From contig NC_059373.1 in the NCBI RefSeq assembly GCF_019703515.2, positions 18,996,281 to 19,060,280 of the forward strand: a stretch of 64,000 nucleotides of DNA, given 5' to 3'. The number at the start of each line of letters is the position of its first letter. The first letter of the stretch is position 1. A program made the position numbers and the translations under genes. Source of the DNA: Myxocyprinus asiaticus (Eukaryota; Chordata; Actinopteri; Cypriniformes; Catostomidae). Below the pieces are notes generated by a model. The model was not told the DNA's origin. It saw only the letters and a program-made list of their open reading frames with translations, and searched no databases. Shown one piece after another: positions 43,335-55,095 of this stretch.

Positions 43335-44640
43335 AAAGGGATAGTTCACCCAAAAATGAAAATTCTCTCATGTACTCACCTCATGATATCCCAGGTGTGT
43401 GTGACTTTCTTTCTTCAGCAGAACACATTTGAAGAAAAATATCTTATCTCTGTATGGCGAGCAGGGCGGTGCCGAGCGGCGTCTGGGCAGAGTGAAGATA
43501 AGGTCAGAAAGATAAGTGGTGAATGAGGTCCACCTATGTGCCATACCGGTCTCGTGTTCCAGTGAGGGGAGTGTAACAATTAAGGAAAGGAGGCACTTTT
43601 CTGTTGCACACAATAAGACATCGCTTTCCAGCGGTACACAAAAGGTTTGCTTTTCAGCATCCACCACACTGACACGCAGACCCACACACAGACAGCTTTG
43701 TGCGATTCTCTCTGCCACTGTCTCCTCTCCTTAAATACTCCCGCCACCCCTCGCTGGAATGCGAGACCAGTGTGGCACACAGGTGGACCTCATTCACCAC
43801 TTATCTTCCCGGCCTCACTCTGCCTAGACGCTGCTTGGCCTCGCCCTGCTCGCCACACTCAGTATGTCCTTAAAATGCATGTAGATGGTGATCAGACTTT
43901 TGAAGCTCCAAAAATCACAGTCTGCATAAACGTTATCCATACGACTCCAGTGGTTAAATTAATGACTTCTAAAGCAATACGGTTGCTTTTGGTGTAAAAA
44001 AATATCAATATTTAAGTTTTTAAGTATAAACCATCACTTCCGGTAATCTTCACGAGAGGGCGGAGTTCACATGGTTTCTCGTGTGACGTATTTGCGTTGG
44101 TATGTTACGGACGTAATCTCACGTTTTTCTCTTGGTTGAGTCATAAAGGATAAGCACACAAATTGTGAGTAAAGAAATGGATACAAATACAGATCTAAAC
44201 CAAAATCAATGACGCTTCTGTACAGCCTTCCTCCTACTCAGTTGTAAACAGCGCTGCTCTTCCGGGTGTGTCGCATTTGTTTCAGTTCTCGCGTGCTAAC
44301 GCAATTACGTCACACATGCATACCACTGCTGACTGGATGATTCATACTTAAAAAGTACATAAATATTGATCTTTTTCACACCAAAAGTAATCGTGTCACT
44401 TTAGAAGACATTAATTTAACAGCCGGAGCCTTATGGATGACGTTTATGCTGACTATCTGTTCTTTTTTGAGCTTCAAAGGTCTGGTCACCATCCACTTTC
44501 ATTTTAAGGAACTACTGAGAAGAGATATTTTAAATTTTTTCTTCAAATGTGTTCTGCTGAAGAAAGTCGAACACACCTGGGATTTAATGAGGGTGAGTAA
44601 ATGAGAGAATTTTAATTTTTGATTGAACTAACCATATAAC
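43335..44640. mobile_element. TTAA-type MITE with nested insert
   Basis: The left end agggatagttcacccaaaaa tgaaaattc, next to TTAA, mirrors agagaattttaatttttgat tgaac at the right. Both halves contain the cttcagcagaacacatttga word in opposite orientation. It inserted into MITE M at a TTAA (the right copy reads tataa). Related copies: 18023-18296, 51004-54010, 59579-60253. Confidence 0.75.
43455..43855. mobile_element. Palindromic MITE inside the TTAA MITE
   Basis: tggcgagcagggcggtgccg (43455) mirrors cggc-like tggcctcgccctgctcgcca (to 43855), and atgaggtccacctatgtgcc mirrors cacacaggtggacctcattc. The flanks tctctgta / actcagta suggest an 8-bp duplication with two mismatches, as for hAT MITEs. 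Confidence 0.65.
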
Positions 44641-45261
44641 ACTGATATTGTTTATGTCATGTGGCTATACTTTTGAAAAGTTAGCATTTTAACATTCAAA
44701 ATTTGCCCCATTCACTTCCATTGTAAGTGCCTCACTGTAACCTCGAATGTTTTTTATTTTTTTATTTTTTTTATAAAGAAAACGAGGGGCAAGTCAAAAT
44801 TTATTTCTGTGTTAATATTATGCCACAAATGCCTGTCATAGAAGCATTGGATCAATCATTTTTATAAGTTCCATGTGGAACAATCTGTTTGTTCAACCAT
44901 TGGTGGAGATTATGTTTGCAATTTTTTGGTGACGCTCTTGACACTCTTTACACAAATTACACCTATAAACATGCAATTGCGAGCGCCTGGCTAAAGCATT
45001 GTTGGAACATACATAATGTGCCTTCTTACATTACTGTGTTGGTAAGAAACCTCAGTACTCAAGGATATATTAGTTACCTTCAAATGTCTGTCATTTAAAC
45101 TGGATTTGTTATTATTCAGGTAAGTTTCTATAGATAGATCTCTATAATGACTTACCGTTTCTCCACCAAGACAGTAGTTGACATGAAAGTAAGAACTCAC
45201 CATAGAAGCGGACAGTTCACAATAACGAACACTCTAGCTTCCCTTGTGGCAATGTTGATAA

Positions 45262-46022
45262 AATCAAATCAAATCACTTTTATTGTCACACAACCATATA
45301 CACAAGTGCAATAGTGTGTGAAATTCTTGGGTGCAGTTCCGAGCAATATAGCAGTTGTGACAGTGATAAGACATATACCAATTTACAATAAACATCAGAT
45401 TAACACAACACAAAGTCTAATATACACAATTACACACAACACAATATACAAATAATAACATACACTGTACAGTGTACAATACACACAATATAGAATACAC
45501 ATTATACAATAAAAAAGTATATATAGTATATATAGAATGTACAGTAGGTTGTATTGTACTGTATTGACATTCAGGCTGTCGGTTGATAGTAAGTTGTTAA
45601 GAGAGAATCTAATATAATAATAATATAATTTATGACAGTCCGATGTGAGATATAAGAGTAATAAAGTGCAGTGCTGATGTATTTTGATCGTGGGAGATCA
45701 AGAGTTCAAAAGTCTGATTGCTTGGGGGAAGAAGCTATCATGCAGTCGGCTGGTGCGGGTCCTGATGCTGCGATACTGCCTGCCTGATGGTAGCAGTGAG
45801 AACAGCCTATGGCTCGGGTGGCTGGAGTCTCTGATGATCCTCCAAGCTTTTTTCACACACCACCTTGTATATATATCCTGGAGGGAGGGAAGCTCACCTC
45901 TGATGATGTGTCTGGCAGTTCCCACCACCCTTTGCAGGGCTTTGCGGTTGTGGGCTGTGCTATTGCCGTACCAGGCGGAAATGCAGCCAGTCAGGATGCC
46001 AAGCACCCGTGCGTTGTGTTAA
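45262..46022 (-). mobile_element. Rex1/Babar-like or related LINE fragment
   Basis: The 3' side is at the left (complement of aaatcacttttattgtcaca caacc, a common fish LINE tail). The minus frame 46006-45698 encodes an RT C-terminal end with LTGCISAWYGNSTAHNRKAL, VVGTARHIIRGELPSLQDIY, and SSHPSHRLFSLLPSGRQYRS. It is strongly 5'-truncated. Confidence 0.75.
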
Positions 46023-46195
46023 AAATATCGGTCTGACACATTTTGTAATGCAATACTCACAGAATTGAGCTTGCGTAGCTAGAAGTGTCTGCATTCACAA
46101 ACTTATGTAGAGTATTTTTTGGCCTTAAGTCTGGACCATCTAAATGTAATCTTTTATCATTAGTTGCTTACAGTGCTTTAGCCTCATATTCCAAG

Positions 46196-46875
46196 TAGTG
46201 GTTGACCGTTGTGGGTTTTTCAATGGCTGATGTCGATACCGATGTCTAGCGAGCAGGATGCAGATATTGATAATATAATTTGCACAGAATTTCTTTTTTT
46301 GGGGGGGGGGGGATTTTTTCCCCTTTTTCTCCCAATTTGGAATGCCCAATTCCCAATGCGCTCTAAGTCCTCGTGGTGGCATAGTGATTCGCCTCAGTCC
46401 GGGTGGCGGAGGACGAATCCCAGTTGCCTCCGCGTCTGAGACAGTCAACCCGCGCATCTTATCACGTAGCTCGTTGAGCGCGTTGCCACGGAGACATAGC
46501 GCGTGTGGAGGCTTCACGCCATCCACCGCGGCAACCACGCTCAATTCATCACGCGCCCCACCGAGAACAAACCACATTATAGCGACCACGAGGAGGTTAC
46601 CCCATGTGACTCTATCCTCCCTAGCAACCGGGCCAATTTGGTTGCTTAGGAGACCTGGCTGGAGTCACTCAGCATGCCCTGGGATTCGAACTAGCTTTTA
46701 TACAACATTTACTCAAATTCCTTTGAAAAATCTTTTGGTAGATTTTAAAACTGACTCATGGGAAAGTTAACAATTCTGTTAATTGGCCAAGTGAACATGG
46801 TTATCTGCAGATAATCGCAAAATGGCCAAATATGGGCAGATTTATCGGCCTGCCCGTTACATCTGTCTATCACTA
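46196..46875. mobile_element. hAT-like element with SINE inside
   Basis: It is flanked by the exact 8-bp duplication attccaag (46188-46195 and 46876-46883). The ends are tagtggttgaccgttgt and, in complement, tagtgatagacagatgt. The non-SINE parts contain gatgtcgataccgatg and gatttatcggcctgcccg, typical of a fish hAT MITE. Confidence 0.85.
46312..46693 (-). mobile_element. tRNA-derived SINE family S, copy 2 (5'-truncated)
   Basis: It matches the 22608-23040 copy from ctcccaatttggaatgccca to ctgggattcgaact, but the tRNA head is missing. It lies inside the hAT-like element, so it postdates that insertion or moved with it. Confidence 0.8.
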
Positions 46876-47018
46876 ATTCCAAGGACAACTGAGCAAGACC
46901 GGACAGTGGTGAATTGATATGTTAATTTATGTTGTTCTAAACTTGACTGAACTGAATCCATCTGTTTATTAAAATAACCCAATCAGGCTGCTCTCCATAA
47001 CTTTGCTCTTAGAGTTAA

Positions 47019-48206
47019 AGGGGACCTATTATGCAGAATGCACTTTTACATGGTGTTTGAACATAAATGTGAGTCAGCAGTGTGTGTACACAACCACCCT
47101 ACAATGTTAGAAGTCCACCCACTCCTCTTTCTTATATTTCTATTAATCAAAAACAGTGTCTCAAAATGACTGGTTTTCGTATCCGCTCTAAAGTGACATC
47201 ACTTTAGAGCAGGCCACGGCCATGACTGGTGATGGACTCCACCCTTTTATCATAGATCCTCCCCTGAGTGATCGACACACAGTCTGCCATTTTTTTTTTC
47301 GTGCTGGAGCAGCTACAGTGAGAAGAATAATGTCTCAACTTTGTAAGCGTCATAAGTGTTCTGTTGTTGGCTGTAAAAGTGAACATAAGTCTTCATGTAC
47401 TCCCGGCATCAGAGCCACTGAAGACGCAGTGGACAAGTTTTGTTTTTGAAGAAAATGTGCCCCAAAACATACCAAAATTCGTGTATGTTTGTGCAAATCA
47501 TTTTATACCGGACTGCTTTGTGAATGAGGGTCAATATAAAGCAGGATTTTCCAAAAATTTGACTCAAGCATGGATCAGTACCAACTGTTCGTGTTCCAGC
47601 TTTATATCCTGAAGATGTAAGTATCGCACTTTATATTTTGTGAATGTTTGCAAATCGCCTTTCCGAAAGTGCTTGTTAGATGATTCCACGGCTAATGCAG
47701 CTGAAGTTACCATTGTCTCTGATTGTATTCATGGAGACCAGAGCTATGTCGTTATAGCTTGTTTGCACATGACGTCATGTCACTGCGTTGCTGTGGCGTG
47801 AAATGCAGATGGAGGGCAGGAAGTGATTTTCTACATAAGAAGCACTATCACAAACTCAAAATGCCTATGTTTTGCATTGTTTACGGTTGCTCATACATAT
47901 ATGGCTGAACTCCGGTATTTACTGTGTCAGTCATATTGGTTCTGATTTGTTGTTGCTATAGTATCTGAAGCAGGAGCTGTAAAGGCACAGCCCACTTCCG
48001 GAAAGGGGCGGGGTGCAGCAGCTCATTTGCATTTAAAGAGACACACACGAAAACAACGTGTTTTTAATTCCACCCAAAAAGAGGCATTTACAACATGATA
48101 TAATAAATGATCCGTGGGGTATTTTGAGCTGAAACTTCACAGACACATTCTGGGGACACCTGAGACTTATATTACATCTTGTAAAAAGGGGTTTAATAGG
48201 TCACCT
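47019..48206 (+). mobile_element. Kolobok-like TTAA transposon with THAP remnant
   Basis: TTAA lies at 47015-47018 and 48207-48210, next to inverted ends aaaggggacctattatg and, in complement, aaaggtgacctattaaa. Together with the THAP-type domain this points to Kolobok rather than piggyBac. A second short start, MPMFCIVYGCS, near 47862 looks like the beginning of another THAP finger. Confidence 0.75.
47332..47612 (+). pseudogene. THAP-type zinc-finger remnant
   Basis: [20 protein letters not shown] gives the first Cys pair. The frame stops at DKFCF and resumes one frame over with [23 protein letters not shown], supplying the C-x2-H pair with the following F and C residues. The C-x4-C ... C-x2-H layout and spacing fit the THAP domain used by Kolobok and P-type transposases for end binding. 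A frameshift and lack of the catalytic part make it inactive. Confidence 0.7.
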
Positions 48207-48210
48207 TTAA

Positions 48211-49945
48211 ACTCCACAAAATGTGTCCTTCAATAACCATTTATTTTAATGTCCATCATGTTTGCTTATTAACTTACAAATTAATATTTGTAAAGTATTG
48301 CAGAGTAGAAGTTGTTTTTAACCATAGCTGTTACTTATCAAGTCCCTCAAATCAGAAATGGCAGTCTGGGTGAGTGCCAATTATAATTTGAAATTTGATA
48401 TACAGTGCAACACAGGGCACCAGCAAAAACTGTATTATGTCAGACTTGAACTTAAATTCCAGGCAGCCTAACCTTCAAAATATCAGACATTAAGACATGA
48501 AAGCAGCTCTCAGATTTGGTGCTTGGGCTCAATCTAATTGCACCATCGGGAAATGTGTATTTTGGTGTCTGATAGAGATCAGAACATTTGCTTGCGTTGG
48601 TATTGGCTCAGAATAGCTTCCTGGACTACTCAGTATAGATCAGAGTAGTTATAGCTTTGAAATGGGCCTGCACTCTGTTTTTTTTTTTTTTTTTTTTTAA
48701 GTATTTTTTATTTAGGAACCAGATTGGGTCTGGATGAGGCAGATAGCAAACATGCGGCGATGAGAATCCCCTTTTCCTCTTAAAAATGATTCATGTATGA
48801 GTCTGATCAATGACTATCCGCCTGCTGCTCTACAACAAGAGGGTCCCACCAGAAAGAGTGGGCTTGTTTTAATTTGTGTGGTAAGAAAGTGGCAGAGCTG
48901 AAGGACGCTTGAAAGACACGTGGCCTTGAATCACTGCAGCTCAATTCTTTTGTTCTTGTTTGGCTCAGAATAGAGGGGCTTTTGGATCTGACTAAAGTTT
49001 TAGACATTTAACAGGTTCACACTGACGCATACATGTGTTGTTAATGCTATAGTGTCTGACCTTGTGTATTTGTGTCCCTTTGTATGTCCTCTACATTTGT
49101 ATATTTGTATTGTGTGAGTGTCTTATGTCACATGTCCTATTTCCTGCTTGGTCACACCAAAAGGAAACAAAAGGGGTTGACCTTACTTCAACCCCGTACT
49201 CAACCCTCTGTGTGCGTGTATGTTTTGTGCTGGAATATGTTTTGTGGTTGTGTGAAATCTTAAGTCTTAAACTTACATTCAGCAACAGGGAGTGGGTCTT
49301 TTGTCTTTTGGAGTGGGTCTTTTTGTATTAGGTTGTTTCCTAATAGTGAATGAATAAGGGCACTTTGCTGGGGATTTGGAATGAAAATGGAAAAATTGTC
49401 TCCCTGGGAGAGGATTTGAACCAGGCCTTTTCCACTGTGTCCACTAAGCTTGTATTTCCTTATTTGGACTGGAATAGTAAGCTTGTTCATAGTACACTTG
49501 CAATCAGTTGCTTTCAGTGGTTTATTTTTATGCGCTGGGCTGTGCGTGTTTGTGTGATTTTTGGCAAGTTTCAGTGTTTTCTAATGTGAATGAACAAATA
49601 AAACGAACGATTCATCTATTCCAACCTCATGATAAATCACCCATTCAACTAAACGTCTCATACATAAAACTTGTAAACAAACTTTTCTGCAACTTTTCTG
49701 AGAAGTGTATTTGGTTTATAGAGGCTATGTTGTGTGGTCTACTCTGAGTACTTATGTAAACACGGTACACTTTAAGTGTTGCGCTCGTGAGCAACAGTGT
49801 CAGGCATACGCTTGGCATCACAACTATGTCCTGCGTGTTTATATTTGGCCTCCTGTCTCTGTTCAGCTTCGCTTCGCTTCTGGCCTCTGAAAGAAAAGTG
49901 CAACAGATGGAATTATCATAATTTTCATCCTTTTTTTTTTTTTTC
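48211..49945. other. Gene B intron without recognised genes
   Basis: A T-run at about 48680-48700 is the only clear feature. No exon with good splice sites and matching phase was seen. Confidence 0.45.
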
Positions 49946-49953
49946 TCTTAAAG

Positions 49954-51000
49954 CAGTGGTTCCCAAACTTTTTACAATGGCCTACCCCTCCAAACTTTCA
50001 ATATCTTTTCATGTACCCCCTCTCTAACGCATAGATAACATTCACACAAGGTATTTTGAAAATATGTATATTTAACACAATTATCTTTGTAAAACAAATC
50101 CCTTATATTAAACATGTTATATTTGTACATGTTTTGTACATGATATATTAATCATATACATATTGAATAAATGGCTTACCAATTGAGATGGGTAGATATA
50201 ATATAACTGCATAACTCGAAAACTCCCCCCTCATTGCATCGTTGTACGCAAGAATAGCGTTCGGTTCTGTGCCTGGAATTGCGCATCACGGCAGGTACGG
50301 CATTGCTGGCTGACTTCAAGCATTGCGGTTAAGTATCTGTGCAATTGCGCGGTCAGCTCAAGGTTCTTTTTTATGTCACATTTGACACTGTTAGCAAAGT
50401 TGAGCTCATCTGCTGAAAAAACATCATGCAACAATGTAAAAACAGGTCTTTAGCGTGCGAGCAAATGTGAGTGAAAATTACTGTGTGCGAATGTGGAAAA
50501 TTATTTGGCCACACCGGATGTCTGACAACTGTCATCAAAGCTTTTGAACTTATACCATCAGAATCAAAACTCACTATGCATGTAAACTTAAATACAAATT
50601 ATGTTATAAACTGTGAAAAAAAAAAACAGACAAACTAAAATCGTGGACGGCTGTAAAACAGTGAAGTACCAATTTTACTTGCTATCACTAAGCTATGTCA
50701 CCTAACAGTGTGCTGGGCTGACGAAAAAAGATACTTGTGTTACACACGACGCATGAGTAGATGCATATTTTTAATTGTAAAAGATAGGGTTATTTCATTA
50801 AATATTTATCTGACCTTTATGACACAACCATTTTGGTGTTTTTACACTAGAGGGCACACAAAATAATTTTTGCCAGTGAGGCATGAACAGGGTTTGAATG
50901 TTATTTTAGACTGTGATGAAATTAATAGAACGGTAAATCTCAGAATTTTATTTGCGTACCCCCCATTGTCACCTCACATACCCCAGTTTGGGAAACACTG
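49954..51000. mobile_element. hAT element with perfect 8-bp target duplication
   Basis: The exact duplication tcttaaag (49946-49953, 51001-51008) flanks the ends cagtggttcccaaactttt and agtttgggaaacactg, the classic hAT termini. The minus frame at 50434-50231 (MLHDVFSADELNFANSVKCD) has no recognised transposase motif, so this is a non-autonomous or decayed copy. Confidence 0.9.
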
Positions 51001-51477
51001 TCTTAAAGGAATAGTTTAACCAAAAAATGGTGATTCTCTTATTATTTATTCAACCTTATGCCATCTCAAATGGTCTGACTTTCTTCTGCAGAACACAAAC
51101 AAAGATATCTTGATGTGAGATTTTAGGTGTTTTTGTCCATGCAATGTAAGTCAATGGGGTCCAACACTTTCAAGCTCCAAAAAGGACATAAAGGCTGTAT
51201 AATCCATACATCTCAAGTGATTTAGTCCCAAATGACACACTATACACTATGCACTTACAAAATGTACTGTGCACTCAGCCATGTAGTGGATGAATTTTCA
51301 AAGTGTAGAATCATCCCGATTGGAACACTTAATGTTTTTTTACTACATGGAAGCAGATTCGCCATTTACACCTGATGGAAGTGATGTTTCAAACCCAAGC
51401 GTTGTGTTGCCGCTAGCTTTAGCTCACTATCCACCCTCAGTTCAGCACTTATATCTCGATAATATACATATTCACAC

Positions 51478-53388
51478 TAGTGCCCGTCCGATATATCGGG
51501 CGGACGATATTTTATCGATATGCGCCGATATGAAAACTTTTTTTCAGAACATATAATGCAGAAAACAATGCTTTAGAATTGGTGTTGTAGCGTAGTTTGT
51601 CCAGCAGAGCGTGCTCCGACTCCATTATTTACAGAGTTGACTGAGCTGACGGTGGCTATGCAGACAGGGCGGAGTTAAACGGTGTGGATTTGAGCGATCT
51701 CTTCTCCTTAAATTGCTAACTAGTTTGTGAAATACATACGGGAAAGTTAATAAAAAATTACCCCATCATTTTATATAACTAATATAACGTTAACCCTGTC
51801 CCTGACAACCATGTCACTCATGTCTGTTTGCTGTTAGCCAGCTATAGTTTGTCAGTGCATTCAGTAATGCAGCAGATTGAAAGGTAAACAGAGCATCTTT
51901 TTGCAGCTCAGCAGACAACGGTGCGGTGGTGGATTGTGTGTGGTGAGTGTTGATTTCACGCTTTGCTGTTACCTAATTGGTGAGACGCAATGCTGGAAAG
52001 TAAATAAAGTCCATCTTTTTCTTACAGCTAACTAGCTAACCATGTAGCTACTTTCATTGTTGTCAGCGTGTAAACATGTATTCACCAAACTGTTTTGTTC
52101 AGGATTCACAGTTTGGTACCCCCTTCAACTGAACAATTCCAGTTGTTGCATTTATAAAATGTAATATTTAAAAGTCTGGTTTTCCAGATATTAAAATAGG
52201 ATGTGTAATAAAAGTAGATTTAATAAATAGTATATTTGCCCTGTGTAAATAATAATATGTATAGGAACTGTATCTAAAATAAATGAAGGGTGATAAATAC
52301 TAATACAACAGGCTGTAAAAATAGACATTTATTCATTTTAATATCCTATATATTATATTTTGAATGTGTTGAACTTGACACCAGGCGACGCACCCTAAAA
52401 ACGGCACCGTTAGATCGGTTTCATGTTGAAGAGCCGCTTAATAGTACGTTTTTTTTTTCTCTCTCTCTCATAAATGTACACGAGTGTAAATGCCAACATC
52501 ATATATGTCGAAAAGACTGATGCCTGTCAACCAAAACATGAGCTCATTGATGTCATTAAATGAGTCTGCTTTTTTTATTCCATCAGTTACTCCTGGTCGG
52601 AGGCTGCCGTATATATTTAGTTTATACGTAGGGTTACCTCCTACATAAATTTAATGTTGCAACGCTAAAATATTTAGTATAGCGTAAATTGTGACTTAGT
52701 GCCCATTTACGCCACAACTAGGCTAAGTTGTAACGTACGTATAGTTGGTGCAATTGGCCCCTGATGTTTATTTAGCTATTTATTTTATTTTAATTTATTC
52801 TTTATTTAAATGGTCAGCCATTGACTGATACTAAACAGTAATACTGATGTTTATTTAGCTATTTATTTTTATTATTCTTTATTTTAATGGTCAGCAATTG
52901 ACTTATACTAAACATACGGTACTGATTTTTATTTAGATATTTATAGTATTTTTATTTATTCTTTATTTAAATGGTCAGCAATTGACTGATACTAAACACA
53001 GTACTGATTTCTATTTTATTTATTTTATTTATTCTTTATTTAAATGGTCAGCAATTGACTGATACTAAACAGTACTGATGTTTATTTAGCTATTTATTGT
53101 ATTTTTATTTATTTTTTATTTTCTCAGTGTTCATTTCTAGATTTTGTTGACAATATATAATAATAATGTCAAATGTTCTTTGATAAAAATATTTGTTTAA
53201 GAAAGCAGCATTCAGAGTACCTTTGCATAGTCATATCGGTGCAAAATCGGTGAAAAATCCATATAGGAAAGGTCTGTTTTCATTCCAGCTCAAAAATTAG
53301 CTATATCGGTCACCATATCGGTAATCGGTGAATTTTCCCTCTCTAAAATCGCTATTGGTCTCAAAAATCCCATATCAGTTGGGCTCTA
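51478..53388. mobile_element. hAT-like element with minisatellite
   Basis: The exact 8-bp duplication attcacac (51470-51477, 53389-53396) flanks inverted ends tagtgcccgtccgatatatc and, in complement, tagagcccaactgatatgg. No transposase is readable. It carries a tandem array at 52762-53150. Confidence 0.85.
52762..53150. repeat. About-80-bp minisatellite
   Basis: The unit tatttaaatggtcagcaatt gactgatactaaac...actgatgtttatttagc recurs about 4.5 times. Unit starts lie near 52762, 52844, 52922, 53003 and 53074, so the spacing varies from 71 to 82 bp. Confidence 0.85.
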
Positions 53389-54108
53389 ATTCACACAGCA
53401 TAGTATGATGGTAAAGCGTTTAACTCATTTTTGAAAGGTGCTGTCTTCACAGAGGTTTCCATTATTTACAATTGTTTTGCCAGTTCACCATCGCTGCCAG
53501 CAACTCTGTCCCTTCCGCTATATATGGCAAGTGCGTTCGCTGAGTGCACGAAGTGTCTAACATTACCCACTCCGTTTTGACGGAAGTGCATCATCCAGAT
53601 AATCGTAGTACACTTCTTTTTGTTGCATTTTCAGTGTAAGCATACTACTTGCAGTACTTACACTTCAAAATGACAAAGTATGCAGAAGTATGCGTTTTGG
53701 GACGTACCTCATGTCTTCTGAAGCAATATTATTGTGTACGCAGAGCGCGCATGCATCAAGCACAAGGAAGTGAAATCACGCTTCAAATCATGATCGCGCC
53801 AAGGAGACTGCAGATGGATAGGTTGATAGCGAAAAAGGAGTCTGTTTCTCACCCAGAATCGAAGGTATCACTTAAGAAGACATGGATTAAACCACTCAAG
53901 TCGTTTAATCCATTATGAATGTTTATGCTACCTGTACATCCTTTTTTTGAAGCTTGAAAGTTTTGAACCCCATTGGCTTGCATTGCATGTAAATGTTCAC
54001 ATAATTTCTTTCAAAATATCTTTTGATTCATGCTGAATACTGAATACAGACATGCACACAAACATAAAGTCTTATTACAGGAAGAGCATTTAAAAAAAAT
54101 AAAAATAA

Positions 54109-54438
54109 TTCTCCCAGTTTGGAATTGCCCAATTCCCAATGTGCTTTTAAGTCCTCGTGGTCGCGTAGTGATTCGCCTCTGTCTGGCTGGCAGAGGACGA
54201 ATCCCAGTTGCCTACGCGGAGGCCATCAACACGCGCATCTTATCACGTGGCTTGTTGAGCGCGTTGCCACGGAGACATAGTGCGTGTGGAGGCTTCGTGC
54301 CATCCGCTAACCGGGCCAATTTGGTTGCTTAGGAGACCTGGCTGGAGTCACTCAGCACGCCCTGGGATTCGAACTAGCGAGCTAGCGAACTCCAGTGGTG
54401 GTAGCCAGCGTATTTTACCACTGAGCTACCCAGGCCCC
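54109..54438 (-). mobile_element. tRNA-derived SINE family S, copy 3 (internal deletion)
   Basis: The head is intact on the minus strand (ggggcctgggtagctcagtg, 54438 leftward). About 105 bp present in copy 1 between ccatcc and aaccgggccaatttggttgc are missing here. Confidence 0.85.
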
Positions 54439-55095
54439 TCTTTAGGAGGAAGTATTTTAATGTCACATCAACTGCACAGTTTACTTTTAAACCACTCTAA
54501 GACGAGAACTGATTTTTTTTTTTTTTTATTTATTTTTTTTACTTTTTGTGGACAAAAGCTGCATGGTGTCACTCTTAATCTGTGGTTTAAGCAGCATTAA
54601 ATGGCCTGTCCTGCTTCAAACAGTGTGTTTAGCCTGACAGAAAGTGCAACCTCCACTCTCGTTCAGTCTTAGTGCACACACTCTTTCATCCTGCCCTCAC
54701 TTGCTCCATATTTTGCATGAAGCATGTGACTACATGTGAAATGTGCCAGTAATTCTGCCTTTTGCTTTCATATTTAAAACAGTAGCTCCCATGATTCCCC
54801 TCCATCAAGCAGTTTATATGTGATTTGAAGCTCTCAGATTTGGTTGTTGGGTCATTACCTCTGGTGGATTAGTCCTGTCAAGTGATGTTGACAGTGGCAC
54901 GTTTTTCGGTCACTAGAACAAGTCAGAGTGAAGCTAAGAGTGTTTTCATGTTTCTTTAGTTTGAGTGTTGTAATAATCACGTTCAACCTAAAGAGATTTG
55001 TAGGACTCCGTTCTTGTTTTCAAAACAGCTGAATGGAATGGAACAAAAAATGGAGGTCTTGATGTTTTTTTAAAAGTTGAACTTGACATGGTGCC
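54439..55095. other. Gene B intron without recognised genes
   Basis: T-rich run near 54512-54540; nothing else recognised. Confidence 0.45.

Larger units (their letters stand above)
40035..44860. mobile_element. Palindromic MITE family M, copy 2, with two nested insertion stacks
   Basis: Left part taaaaggaatattccgggct (40035) to gaggttac (40167). The middle part starts tgaggcacttacaatggaag (43062) and runs to 43333. The right part resumes at about 44640 (acactgatattgtttatgtc) and ends near atgccacaaatgcctgtcat. Together they rebuild the intact layout seen at 55096-55655. Confidence 0.75.
51228..53700. mobile_element. MITE nested in the TTAA MITE
   Basis: It starts cccaaatgacacactataca and ends with the inverted-looking cagaagtatgcgttttggga. 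The interior is interrupted by the hAT-like element at 51478-53388. Confidence 0.4.
51004..54010. mobile_element. TTAA-type MITE, interrupted copy
   Basis: The left half ttaaaggaatagtttaacca to catctcaagtgatttagt (51003-51227) and right half from gacatggattaaaccactca (53880) mirror each other, for example gtaagtcaatggggtccaac versus aaccccattggcttgcattg. The interior is occupied by later insertions, and the left tip is abutted by the hAT at 49954. Confidence 0.65.

Noticed and set aside
43368..43997. Overlapping open frames on both strands
   Set aside because: They arise from the palindromic MITE at 43455-43855; the two arms give mirrored frames with no protein motif.
45684..46036. Plus-strand open frames
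   Set aside because: They are antisense shadows of the LINE reverse transcriptase on the minus strand.
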